A DNA stretch of 64,000 bases from Diphasiastrum complanatum. Its lineage: Eukaryota > Streptophyta > Lycopodiopsida > Lycopodiales > Lycopodiaceae. How positions within the stretch are numbered: position 1 is the first letter of the stretch; every line of letters starts with the position of its first letter. Under the pieces are notes generated by a model. It was not told the origin of the DNA, did no database searches, and saw only the letters and a program-made list of their open reading frames with translations. The stretch spans positions 43,525,538-43,589,537 of the forward strand of contig CM055112.1 in NCBI GenBank assembly GCA_029204225.1. The letters are read 5' to 3'. The translations under genes were made by a program, and so were the position numbers. Positions 43,183 through 54,995 of this stretch are shown here, piece by piece.

Positions 43183-43795
43183 CTCCAAATTGTGTGAAAT
43201 TGCACTTATAGGCTATAAAGTATATGTTGAGGCCAATTATGTTGTCGAAAATAATTACCTATAATTTTTGGCTTAGCAGACCACCCGCTTCCGAAATGTT
43301 TTTTACCATGAAATCGCTTTTGACACGCTTCGAACACTTTTTCCATGGAAATCACTCTATTTTAACGTACTGTACTTGCACCTATACTTCTTTTGGAGGC
43401 TATAGCCCTTCGTTTGGCCAAAATAGGCTAAAGGACATGCAAATAGGGGTACTCTTGATTTTTTGAATTGTTTCTTCTCTTTGAAGAAACTCTTCCTTTC
43501 AAGGCAAGATTCACGAATCCGGCCCTTTCAAACTTTTAAAGTGAAAATTTTTAATGACATTAAAGGCTAGAATGCCTTTCAAGTCCCTTCAGTTGTTATC
43601 CAATGGCTGTTCCAAATCAAATGGCCCACAATGCTTTATGAGCTCGCTATCCTTGCCATTGATTATCACTCTTGTTGATCCGATGGCTCGTGGCCTAACC
43701 TGCACATTAAATGTTGCAGTTGAATCTGCTATACACGTTTTTACACAAAGGGTTACTCCTCGTCAACGCGCGTGACACACCCTCTGTCCTCGCGC

Positions 43796-43797
<2 letters not shown>

Positions 43798-43833
<36 letters not shown>
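43798..43833. repeat. (TC)n microsatellite, 36 bp
   Basis: A pure TC tract that could pair with the (GA)n tract at 44,000. Confidence 0.95.
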
Positions 43834-43837
<4 letters not shown>

Positions 43838-43996
43838 GTCTTCTTCCTTCTCACAAAATAGCTATGGTTATGGCTGTAGGCTTCAAATTGATCATGCTCC
43901 TCAATGGCTCCACAACCGCCCACGACCTTCTAGCTATTGATTTTCTTCCTTAGGGCGTCCACAGTCATACTTTTACAGACCTAAAAAATGTTGAAA

Positions 43997-43999
<3 letters not shown>

Positions 44000-44033
<34 letters not shown>
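44000..44033. repeat. (GA)n microsatellite, 34 bp
   Basis: A pure GA tract, complementary to the tract at 43,798. Confidence 0.95.
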
Positions 44034-44036
<3 letters not shown>

Positions 44037-44406
44037 TATTTTATTACCTCAAACCCTAAGCCAGGGTTTTTGCTCCATTCTTGGCACCTATCAACCTTTG
44101 TACAACACTTTACCAAGTCCACTTGCTCTGAGGTCGCCCTACACCTAGGAATTATCTACTTCAAATAGATCATCAATTGGTCTCAGATTGAATGCACACC
44201 AAGCATCTTTTTTACGAAGTTCTATGCTTTGGTTTGGCTTCTATTCCAATTCAGCCAACAATTCCTTGTCCACACTACAATTCAAGGCTTTTCACCGCCT
44301 TTGAGCAACTCTTAGAATTTTTCATAGCACGATTTGTGCTACCCAGTCACCAAGCCGTCGTGAATTTGAAATTCTTCATCCTTGTCCGGTGATCACGGCC
44401 ACCAAT

Positions 44407-44418
44407 GCTCTAATACCA
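44407..44418 (-). other. Primer-binding site, tRNA-Met type
   Basis: Minus strand TGGTATTAGAGC, three bases inside an LTR end TGACAATAC (plus, 44,422). It fits as the primer site of the copia whose gag begins at 43,182. Confidence 0.7.
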
Positions 44419-44421
44419 AGT

Positions 44422-45550
44422 TGACAATACGATATAAAACCAATCGATTCAATCACCGCAGCACACCATCAAGTGCTTCAAGACAAGACAAGACAGAATT
44501 GCTCTCACACAATTGTATATTCACACTAATCTACAAGTACAAAGAAAAGTTGCTTAAGACCTCAACATGCGCTCGTAAAAGAATCGTCCCGATAATTCTA
44601 GAGCTAAGCACAACGTGTTACCATCAAACTTAGTAAGTAGCCATAAAACAATTTACATGTTGATTATTGCTAATTTAACTATATCGCACGAGTTTTGATT
44701 GAAAGATCTACAACTTCATCAAGACAATAAATTCAAAACATAATTTGAATGTTTATGAACAAAACTATCAAGAATGGCAAATTTTATACAAGTTGCTAAG
44801 CCAAAACATACCCTGTAATTTTGATGAGCATGACTCATTATAGGTTTTAAGTTTTACATTGGCAAGAGGATGTAAAAACCTAGTATGGGCTCATTACATA
44901 TTGTAAAAAGCATTCATTGGTAATCATCTGTTTGGTTGATCTAGGTGATGTTAATTGTAAAGACTTTATAGAACACTCATATAACTCAAGAAATTTTAGT
45001 TTACTTTTGAGTATGTATCTAAACTCAATTGGTTTAAAGAATAATTTGAAATAATCTTCCTTCTACGAATAGTCCCACACTTAGGATATCATATCGATTC
45101 TAATCTAGCCCAATACAAGACAACATTTACTGGAAAATTATTTCAGAAAGTATAGCTGACATTAAAATAGATCACAGGCCCAAAAAAGGAAAGATGCAGC
45201 CCTTCCTGCGATTGGCACAGGTGAAAGGTCATGACTTATATGGCTTGACTAGATGTTTGTTTTAACACCTCCAATTTATTCCTCCTTAAAAATTCTAAAT
45301 ACAAACTAAAGGTCAGCTTAAATACCAGAGAGAAACCAAGTAAGCATATACATGATAACAAAGAAAACACCTTCATAAACCAATGTGAGAGTAGACTAGT
45401 TATTTTGAACACTAACCATAAGCGGGCTGTTCTTCTAATATGAACAAGGAAAAATGAGTAAGCAACATATTTAGTAATCACGTTAATACTCATTGAACCT
45501 CCACTCAAGCTAATAAATCATCAAACCAGAAGTCGATCTTTGTTATAGAC
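44422..45550. other. LTR start, then no recognisable gene
   Basis: The copia LTR should extend right from 44,422, but its outer end was not found. Farther right, nothing coding is recognised; the minus frame at 45,508-45,236 is hydrophobic but has no motif. Confidence 0.3.
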
Positions 45551-46162
45551 ACGGAAATCAGGACAAAGAACTGGTTGATATCTCGTTCCTCTTTCAGATT
45601 CAATAGGTTGAACTCCTCTAATTTCATAGTTACTTTCTCATTATCTACCACCTCGTTGTCCCATACCTTCATGCTCTGCCTCCTCCACTGGTGCGTCCAT
45701 ACTGAGAAGAATTTTCACTATATATAAAGTCTTGAACTCTGCCTCCCCCACGATTGCCTCCTGGCACTCCGTACTGAGGGTCTTCACCATAATCCGGACA
45801 AAGAAGTGGTTGAAATCTCCTTCGTCTTAGTTCAATACATTGAACTCCTCGATTGCTTCCTGGTACTCCGTACTGAGGATCTTCACCATAATCATGACAA
45901 AGAACTAGTCTAAATGTTATTTCTCTTTCAGGTGCAATAGGTTGAACTCGTCTAGTTTCATAGTTAGTTGCTCATGATCGATCACCTTGTTGTCCCATAC
46001 CTTCATATTCATATTCCTGTAATGCAGCTATCTCGATGCCTCCTGGAGCTCGACTGTACGTAAGATCTTCACCTATGCCCCCGTCTCCAGAAGGCACACC
46101 AGAAGCCCTTGACTGATAAGATTGCTCGCCTCTTCCTCTACCGTCATTATTTGTAGAAGCCA
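45551..46162 (-). pseudogene. Gly/Arg-rich ORF with internal repeats
   Basis: From ATG 46,162 the frame reads MASTNNDGRGRGEQSYQSRA, then a stop and continuing coding-like text. Units carrying CHDYGEDPQYGVPGSNRG and CPDYGEDPQYGVPGGNRG repeat about every 110-160 bp, with a third weaker unit (CPDFR) near 45,555. Low-complexity RG-rich starts occur in some retroelement gags and in RNA-binding proteins. I cannot decide between them. It is divergently placed to the gypsy at 46,408. Confidence 0.4.
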
Positions 46163-46407
46163 TTGCAAATGAGCTGAAATGGGTTAAGGAAGCAATATTG
46201 TCAAACTTTCTACAAGCACAAATTCCCACTTAAATTTTCCAGCAAATATTATAGTATATTCCAAACAAGTTCCAGCTCTCACAGGAGCTTCAAAGTACGA
46301 ATAGTAACAAACTTATGGATGCTGTAATATTATCAAAAACATGGTGATTATTTTCTAGTTGACAAATAGCAATCACCTACTATGAGAGTTCTTCATCTTG
46401 ATCAAAA

Positions 46408-46859
46408 TTGCAGAGAGTGAACATAAATTCACAAGGAACTGATCAGTTCCAACCACGACCACCTGCACCAAATCAATACTCATCCCCACGTCAACAATTT
46501 GTTGTTAACCAACCTGAAGACAAAACGCTGTCCATTATCTTGATCCGAATACCATCGATCCGGCCACCTACTATGTGGAAGATAATACTCAACCGCAATA
46601 CTCTACTGAAACGGTTATTTATTATACCTATGATTCTAATGCTCAACCGGTGGATCCCAATGCCCAAGCTTACAACCCAAACCAAGCTGTCATTGCCGCA
46701 CATCAACTACCCGCAATACAAGAATGCTTTATCTGTGCAGGTAAACATCCTAGTATTCGCTGCCCAAATAAGCTCCGCTTTCCTCCAGCTTGTGAAAACT
46801 GTGGTATTGAACATCACGTGAAGGACTGCCAACCACTCCTGTTTGTTCAGTGCAAGTAG
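46408..46859 (+). pseudogene. Ty3/gypsy gag C-terminus
   Basis: The frame gives a Gln/Pro-rich tail (YDSNAQPVDPNAQAYNPNQA) and then two cysteine knuckles: CFICAGKHPSIRCP and CENCGIEHHVKDC. Same lineage as 1-840. The gag core is missing on the left, and a frameshift lies near 46,575. Confidence 0.75.
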
Positions 46860-48493
46860 AGACCTTACCAATCGAAACACATCCTGCTTGGGTCTTGACT
46901 CGGGCACAAACCCAACGCCAAACCCCTACACTTGCACCCAGCAAAACTCAACCGCAGGCGGTTCCTCCAAGTGATGATTCAACCCCGATAGTTTATCCTC
47001 ACCCATCTGAAGCAATTTGGCTGCATCATGAGTATCGCCAGCAAATCCGCAATGCCGACCAACAATCTTCCTCTTCCCATAAAGTACCTCACAAGCCCTT
47101 TGAAAGCAAAACCCTTGAAGGTACCGAAGTCTGGGAAGATTTACTACAAGCCAATGTCACCCTTCCCTTCCATGTACTCTGGAAGCATGCTGGCCAGTGG
47201 AAACAACAGATCCAATCCAATACCACCACCACTATTGACGAGTTGCCTGAAATGCCCTTACATCTAACCAATCCACTCAGCGAACGAGACAACATCAAAA
47301 TCCCAGCTACCCATCATCAATCCCGTGAAGTTTTAGCAGTACTTGATGGAGGTTTCGGGGTTAATATCATTTCCACATCCCCCATGATGGAATGGAATCT
47401 GAGACACAAGCTAGCCAAACCTACTTGTCAGCTTCGAATGGCTGATCAAAGTGTGGTCCGACCTACCAGTTTCCTTCCGCACGTGCTGATCAAACTAGGA
47501 GGTCTCAAGTTTTTTGCTGATCTTGTAGTACTTGATATTTCCAATAATGCCTATTCTTATGAATTACTACTTGGTTGTCCGTGGCTCACCAATGCACTAG
47601 TCACTTTTGGTAATCGTGACAGTTCTGTCACCATTGACTCAACGGGTAAACTCAAACCTGCACACATCCATGACAAGGGACCCTCAACCACCAACTCAGT
47701 ATTTGAGCCATACCAGTCCAACCACAAAAAATGTCATTATGCTAAATCTACTGATATCATAAACTAGAGTCATAGTCTAGCTACCATTGATTGTGTGAAT
47801 GTCGATTACTGTGCTCAACATCAGGATAAATGTACCTCTCCACACCCGATTGATCACGACCAATTACCTGATCTGGATACACCCATCATCAATATCAATT
47901 TTATTGATATTCTTCCACACCATGTTGAGCTGCTAAATGTTGCATGGCTACCTACTAATGAATCAGACGATTTATTCATTGATGACGAGAATGTCTTACT
48001 CCTTCAGAATTGCCCAGAAGATATGGACATTTTTTATATTCAGATCCTCAACTATATGGAAGCACTTCCCCCGAAGACCTATCTGCAACATGCTTCCAAG
48101 GTGGAATCCGTTGCCAAGGTTGCAATTGAAAAATCTGAGACAAAATTTTACCATCCCAAACGCCCACACTATCCATGGGATCTCTGTGAGGAGGAGACTA
48201 TCTTTCAAATTGATAACGAGATCCTCCATGACATACCAACTGTCTCTCCACCACCGAAACCTCAACAACGTGGTCATACTATGAAAGAGAAAATGAAAAA
48301 ACCACTTCAAATTCAACCATCAGGTGACCTCACAATTGTTCGGGAAGTTCTTGAAGTTGCCTCTAGCCCTACACCAGTCTCTGAAAAAGCACCATCTCGG
48401 CAAGATAAAGGCAAGGTCCCCCTCGAATCTCCAGCCCATGATGTTCCTGCATACTTTAAGGACTATACGATCGAGGATGTCACAATCAAATAA
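46850..48493 (+). pseudogene. Ty3/gypsy protease and linker
   Basis: An open 305-codon frame ends at 47,767, and after one stop a 232-codon frame runs to 48,493. Protease text: VLAVLDGGFGVNIISTSPMM (D-G-G in the active site), then CQLRMADQSVVRPTSFLPHV and LLLGCPWLTNA. The second frame is acidic (ESDDLFIDDENVLLLQNCPE) and leads to RT. Few lesions make this the best-preserved pol in the window; 18,831-19,610 is a deleted copy and 37,601-37,995 an inverted piece. Confidence 0.85.
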
Positions 48494-48499
48494 CCCCAA

Positions 48500-50073
48500 G
48501 CTCAACGTGAGCTCACTAGTAATTCACCCTACGAAGGCCCTACACAAACCATAACCCTTTCCCTGAGTGAGCCAAATGAAACCAATGAATATCTTGTCCA
48601 CGTCGGAGCTCATCTCAATCACGAACAACGAAGACGGCTTGAAAAGCTCCTGCGAAAATATCGACATATCTTTGCCTGGACCTATAAAGACATGAAAGGC
48701 ATCTCACCCCAAGTAGATGTGCATCGTATCCCACTTAAACTGGATGCGAGGCCCACTGCGAGTCGTCCATACAGATGCAATCCCATCTATAAGGCCAAGG
48801 TCAAAGAAGAATTACAACATCTCTTAGATGCGGGATTTATCTATGAAATTGAGCATACTGAGTGGGTCTCCCCAATTGTCATCGTCCCCAAGAAAAATGG
48901 AAAACTCCGGATCTATGTCAATTTTAAGAAACTTAACGCCGTCACTGAACGTGATCATTTTCCACTACCTTTCGGAGAATCCATCTTAGAAAATCTAGCA
49001 GGAGATGAGGCTTACTCCTTCTTAGATGGCTTTAGCGGATATAATTTGATCCAAATCGCTGAAGAAGATCAACACAAAACCGCCTTTGCCACAGAATGGG
49101 AAATCTTCTGCTGGAAAGTCATGCCTTTTGGTCTCTGCAATGCTCCTAGCACCTTCCAACGTGTTATGCAAGCGGCCTTTTCTCAGCAGATGGGCGATAC
49201 CTTAGAAGTTTACTTGGACGATTTAGGAGCACATTCCGAAGAAATACATCATCTGTCTGTGCTCGAAAAAAAAATTATCCAATGTCAACGCTTCGGTATC
49301 TCTCTTAATCCTGAAAAATGCCAGATTTGGGTAACCCATGGTATTGTGTTAGGACATATTATCTCACAAAATGGCATTGTCACTAATCCTGAAAAGATCC
49401 TTATCATTCAAAATCTACCGGAACCGCATACGATACGTGAAGTTTACTCCTTCCTTGGCCACACCAACTATCGGTACTTTATTTTCGATTCGCTAACAAA
49501 GCACGCTTAATCTACAAAGTAGTTGTAGTTCCCAAATGGACGGATGAACAACGCGTCGTCTTTAATCCCCTCAAAGAAGCCCTTACTAATGCACCCATCC
49601 TCTGGGCTCTTGATTATTCTAAAGAATTCCATGTGCATACCGATGCATCTAAGTATGCCTTTAGAGCAGTGCTCACCCAACCGAGAGAATTCAAAAAGAA
49701 CTACCCAATTCGTTTTCTTAGTCGACAATTGATACCTGCTGAAGTCAATTATACCACTACCGAACGCGAAGCCTTGGCAATGGTATATGTGGTTCAAAAG
49801 TTTCGCCATTATCTTCTAGGAAAAGTCTTTGCGTTCTTCACTGATCATCAAGCACTGTTGTATCTCATCAACAAGACCTGCACCACCGGCCGTATTACTA
49901 GATGGATCCTATTATTGAGAGAATTTGAGTTTAGGATCATGGTTCGTAAGGGAGTTCAGCATTTTTTAGCAGACCATCTATCCCGAATCCCTAACCTTCC
50001 TACCCCTAATCAAGGCGTCAACGATGATTTACTAGATGCAATCCTTTTCCAAGTTGACTGTACACCTGTATGA
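48500..50073 (+). pseudogene. Ty3/gypsy reverse transcriptase and RNase H
   Basis: RT: LDARPTASRPYRCNPIYKAK, VSPIVIVPKKNGKLRIYVNF, FSFLDGFSGYN-type motif A (about 49,020), FCWKVMPFGLCNAPSTFQRV, EVYLDDLGAHS (catalytic motif C, 49,207) and EKCQIWVTHGIVLGHIIS. Frame shifts at about 49,490 into RNase H: FHVHTDASKYAFRAVLTQPR, TEREALAMVYVVQKFRHYLL, FFTDHQALLYLINKTCTTGR, then HFLADHLSRIPNLPTP. The catalytic Asp pair of YLDD is intact. RT copies element RNA and RNase H removes it from the hybrid. Confidence 0.92.
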
Positions 50074-50480
50074 GCTAAGGAAATTACCAAATATTTAACT
50101 TCAGGGCAGATGGATCCTTCCTTCTCTAAACCTGAACAACGTGCGTTGGTCCTCAAAACTAAACCTTATATGTTAATTGACAACTCTACAAGCACGAGTT
50201 AGATGGAATTATCCGACGATGTCTTACTGAAGGAGAAATACCCTCTGTAATTTTCCTCACTCATGAAGGTATTGGTGACAACCATTTCTCTTCTGAAACA
50301 ACTGCTAAGAAAATCCTCTTAGCCGGTTCTTGGTGGCCAACACTCTTTAAGGATACGCACAATTACATTAAAGCTTGTGATGTCTACCAACGCACAAAAT
50401 GCTTTCAAAAAATAGACTACATGCCTTTACACCTCGTAACCACTGATCAAGCGAAATTTTCCCATAGTGTCTCTTAACAA
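50074..50480 (+). pseudogene. Ty3/gypsy integrase N-terminus
   Basis: After a stop and frameshift: DGIIRRCLTEGEIPSVIF, THEGIGDNHFSSETTAKKIL, WWPTLFKDTHNYIKACDVYQ. The HHCC pattern has its last Cys changed to Tyr. The element is truncated at about 50,480 before the integrase core. Confidence 0.8.
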
Positions 50481-52120
50481 TAGGTGACTGAGAGAATGAT
50501 TTCCATTGAACTAGCTGTTCAATGATATCAGAATGACTCAATAATTTGACATGGCTCGTTGAAAGCCTAGAAAATGGGCTTGGTTCAAGCTGGTGTGAGA
50601 AAGTTTCCACGTGAGCAAAATCAACTTGAACAACGGCAAAGAACTATGGTCAAAAGTGGCAGATGATTCTTGAAGGTAGCAACGCGTGGCCGGCCTATCT
50701 AGTAGGAATAGCGGTGAATTCCTATCACATACACCCCCTGATAGGTCGTCAGTCGGGGAATCATCCGAACATACATGCGACATATCTTCAGGCAAAATCA
50801 ATCGAGAGGCAAGAGGGAGGCCGAGAGAAATCTGCTGTCACCCTCATCCCGCCATCACAAGTGTGTGAAGGCAATCTTGATGATGCACATGGGTCATTGT
50901 CTCCCACTGCCATCATCGTCTACTCCAACTCGTTTATCGTAATCTTCCTTGTAGTTGAAAACTCTAATATGCTTTATGGTTTCCAAACTAAGGCTCAAAC
51001 TAAGACCCAAAAAAAATGCTAAAACTTGGACCCCAAAAAATGCCAACTGTACGACTGGCCCGGCGGCAGCATTAATTAGCACCAAATTTTTTTCACACTT
51101 ACTGCCTTCTGTCCCTCCTCCTTCATTTGTCCATGATCTCTTTTCCCTTCAGTACTGCAAAATATATCCATTACCAGCTGCGCAACAGAGGAAATTGGTG
51201 CGCAACAAATTCAATCCACGTTCCATGTTTTGTAAGTATATGCAGGAACTACTTGCAAAATAGGCAAAATGAACAGATACTAACATGGTTCAGGGACTTC
51301 TGGACCTTGGGATATAAACATCTGGTGGAATGCCTATATATAAAGCTGCTAAAGGGGCCGACGAGGACACCCAAACATGACGTAGAAAAGATTTCCTCAT
51401 TGGAGTTGTCACAGTTTCGTTTTCTGTTATAACTAATTTCTGAGCATAGTCCTAAGTCTGGTTCAACTAGGCACATATCTTAACAAATCTTTTCGCATGT
51501 TTTAGAATTCACAGGCAAATTTTTATCTTGATATCTGAGCTAATTGGTTGCATGATTTTGCAGCAACTCAGAGACCACAGATCAATGAAGCTTTTTCTGT
51601 CTCTTAATGATCAAACAATACTGATGCAAATTTTCCCCCAGTACTAACTTCGAAGGTAAAAATGCTAAACATCTGTCCAAAAGTAAAAGTTCAAACAGTC
51701 ACTCATTGTAGTATCTCCTAAAGGTAAAACATATGTTATATGTGGTGCATGGAGCAGGTTAGTTGCAATGCTGCTCGATATTATTCATGTCACCATCGAA
51801 GGATGGGATAATCAAGTTGCTTTACCTTCACTTTTCTTCCAAAAGCTCGTGCCTACATTTATAAATTAAGGAACTATTTTTCAAGGTAGAAATAGCACTA
51901 AGACTAGTTAGCTGGCATCTATTGGTGTACACAGAGTTCTCGTTGTCTGAGGATCATTATTTGATGTAGCGTTATAAAGTGAAAAGCACATCACTACAAT
52001 TTTGGCTTATTTTTTGATTTCAAGCGACCGAGAGCTATTCATTACCATTCCAATGTGCGGAGTAGAAGTAGGAATCAAGTATAAATACTATAAAAGAATG
52101 GGCTTTGAAAGTTAAGCAAC
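50481..52120. other. No recognisable gene
   Basis: Several short frames (for example 50,663-51,022 plus and 50,801-50,538 minus) lack any motif. This is the longest stretch without transposon text and may be single-copy sequence. Confidence 0.3.
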
Positions 52121-52239
52121 TTAGCTATGATCAAGAATATAAACTTGATTAATTGGGCGATATGTCCCAAGTAGCCCAGCTAAGAAGCAAACAACTGCAG
52201 CTGTCATGATACTCATTCCGACCACCTTCTCCCGATGAG
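52121..52239 (-). other. Possible last exon with a membrane helix
   Basis: Minus strand: an acceptor-like TTCTTCTAG then AHREKVVGMSIMTAAVVCFL and AGLLGTYRPINQ, ending at a stop (52,123-52,121). The hydrophobic run suits one transmembrane segment. No upstream exon was found, so it may be chance. Confidence 0.2.
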
Positions 52240-53068
52240 CTAGAAGAACTTACAGTAGGTTGTCACCCGAAGTAGTAAGAAGATGAAATTGAAATTATAA
52301 CAACTAAAAAAATGAAAAAAAAAAAAAAAAAAACCCTGTCAGTTTGATAGGATTTTCAAACCATCATCTTCCCAAGGTAGCATTCTTTGTGGCTTTACAT
52401 TATAGTTGAAACCCTGGTATATATGGAAGTGCTTATTCTATAGAAGTTGTGATTGAAATGGAATCCCATTTTTTGCTTAGATGATGTCTACTTAGAAGTG
52501 GAGACGATATAAGACACTATAAGACATTTTGTTGGATTCCATAATTTGGAAAGCACCAAGTAATGGCTCTGTCAAGGCAAGCTAGAGGTTGGTGTTGAGT
52601 GCATGCTAGAATAGTTACGCATGTGTACATTGCATGACCATTTGCTCCTAAATTCATGGACTTGGAATTTGGTGACAAGACCATCAAACTCTGAATTCTA
52701 AACCCTAACTAAAACTTCGTCGGAACTTGATTGGAATGCGATTCTGTGGTAGAGCTTCTTTGAAAACTTCAAAATTGCATGGTGATTCGGATTTTGTGAA
52801 CAACGGATCAACAGTCTTTTTCAACAGAGCAATTCCTTGAGACAATCTCATAAGAGAATGACTCGAGTGATTTAAAATAAATAATAAGTGGAACCTTAGA
52901 TAACAACATAATATTTTTAAATTTAAAAAAAAAAATTTGGGGTCGAGTGACGATGTATTTCTAGTAGTCTCAGTACTGTATGCTGATTTCTTTACAACAT
53001 GTACATTGGGGTAGAATTGCATCTACTAAAGGTAGCACAATGATGAAGTTGATGCTTTATTTATGTAG
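52240..53068. other. No recognisable gene
   Basis: A poly(A) run lies at 52,315-52,334. The minus frame at 53,022-52,705 has no motif. Confidence 0.3.
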
Positions 53069-53835
53069 ATGTCAAGCACATCCGATTTGGTTTGTAAGCG
53101 ATGCACATGCAATTACAAGTGCAAGCACACATCACTCGGTATGCAAATGGTTAGTAGAAGAGCATATTACGAGCATCGTCGCCAAGACATGCTAGCAAAT
53201 GTGCATCCTATAGTCATGAGACAATTGGATGATGCAAGCAGGCCAATTGATAGAACTGCCTCTGTAGAAAGTAGACAAAAAGCTTTTAATTTGCATGGTG
53301 AATGTAGGAGGACATGGTGTAATTGCATGTTGTATTGTGGTGGTGGGCGAATGGTAGCTCCTGCTACTCTCATGAGACACCAACTCCTCCAACAAAAATA
53401 TGGTGATATTGTTTCCAATTTAGGATTTCTTGATGAAGACGAGCATGAAAATATTCCTTTTGTTGATGGTGATGCTTGTAATGCCTCTCATGAGGAGGTG
53501 GAGTTTGAAGAGTTCGATCCACCTCTACAAGAAGAAGAAACTTAAAAATCAAACTTCACTGATCAAATAATTGAAAGGGTCATCGACTTGCAAACATTGT
53601 GGGACAAGTTTCAAGCGCCTATACAATCTCAAGATGAAATGCGTCAAATTTTATTTGGAGATATGGGTGGTCCCCATGTTGGAAAACAAAATAATGACAA
53701 AAAAAAAAGCCAAGTCTTAGCAAACTTTGAATTGTTCTTAGCTCATCTTTCACAACATGACAAGCAATCACGTTTAACTTTTTTCCTTTTCCGTGCATCT
53801 TCTACACATAGGCGATATGTTACATTCTTGTTGTA
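53069..53835 (+). pseudogene. Double zinc-finger ORF, transposase-associated-like
   Basis: From ATG 53,069 (just after an in-frame stop) one frame runs to 53,835 with a single internal stop (53,543). It contains CKRCTCNYKCKHTSLGMQMV followed by SRRAYYEHRRQDM, and later WCNCMLYCGGGRMVAPATLM followed by RHQLLQQKYG. Both share C-x-C...G-x-(M)V-x3-T/Y-x3-H, like zinc-binding regions before CACTA-type transposases. An acidic stretch (FLDEDEHENIPFVDGDA) follows. No catalytic domain is found. A role as transposon N-terminus is an inference. Confidence 0.4.
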
Positions 53836-54098
53836 ATTGTCTTATTCACTAGGCAAAAGCAGCTCAAGTTCATGTGGATTGTCAACTGAACCAGTACACA
53901 ATCTATAGCGTTATATTTGAGTCATCCCTAATCCTAGATATAAGTTGTTCAATTGCTCTCAACAGGCAGGAATCCTTACTCCATCAAGATCTCCATCCCA
54001 TGTTGTTGGCAATAGGATCTCTTCTCATTCACAGAAAGAATAAAAGAACTCCTTCACACAACATGCATTTAACACAGAATCAACAAGCAATTGGAATG

Positions 54099-54239
<141 letters not shown>

Positions 54240-54400
54240 CTGCATTTCTTAGGATAAACACAAAACTTCAGAGGCAAAATCTTTGTTTATTTGCAAACAT
54301 AAAAACTTCTACATACTGAAATTTTATAGTAAAACAAGATGCTATCAAAATCTCCTTAGAACCAAACTGCATGCCCGGATCTTCAGGGGTTAGCCATTTC

Positions 54401-54414
54401 CTGCTCTAATACCA
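54401..54414 (-). other. Primer-binding site, tRNA-Met type
   Basis: Minus strand TGGTATTAGAGCAG, directly inside the LTR end at 54,415. Confidence 0.8.
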
Positions 54415-54709
54415 TGTTTCAAATCAGAGCATGCACATAAGCAATCACACAAGAGAAGGGGAGAGAGAGAACACCATAGCCTGTATTTTTAATAGAAAGC
54501 ATAATACAATGAATGTAGTGAACGTGAGAGAGATAGAGAGGAGGTTGTGTCCCCTCACATCTAACTACTTCACAAATAGCCAGTTTCACACTATAATGAC
54601 TCATAAAATAGCATGAGGCACATTAGGCCTATTTCTCTAAATAGTAACATTTGTCATGCAGGCCCTTACTAGTGAATAACCAAAGATGGATATTACTAAT
54701 ATTCTAACA
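54415..54709 (-). repeat. Copia-type LTR, 295 bp
   Basis: On the minus strand it begins TGTTAGAATATTAGTAATATCC and ends GATTTGAAACA, followed at once by the primer site. The length and start are typical of plant copia LTRs. The internal region to the left is nearly all lost; the (TC)n tract lies 165 bp away. It lies just upstream of the multi-exon gene at 54,996. Confidence 0.75.
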
Positions 54710-54995
54710 AGGAGAATAGAGGAAGATGGACAGATAAAGCAAGTACCAATGGTTTGGCAATTTACAAGTTAGCCACATATAGAAAAAATGTAATTTACAA
54801 TCAGTCCATTTCATTATACTAACAGGTAAAATAAGTACACGTATTTTTTGAAATGATTTTAGTTTTTACATTTGAAGTTATTATTGGACATTTGATCACA
54901 ACATAATTGCTCCGTTGTTCAAGAGTGATTAGACAATAATGATCCATTCAAACTGCAATTTATGTTTCACCAATGGTTGTTTGTAAATCGTATAG

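Larger units (their letters stand above)
43183..44406 (-). other. Long leader of the interrupted copia, with SSRs
   Basis: No coding text. Between the primer site and gag start it holds a (TC)n tract at 43,798-43,833 and a (GA)n tract at 44,000-44,033; these are complementary and about 170 bp apart. Leader status is inferred from position. Confidence 0.4.
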
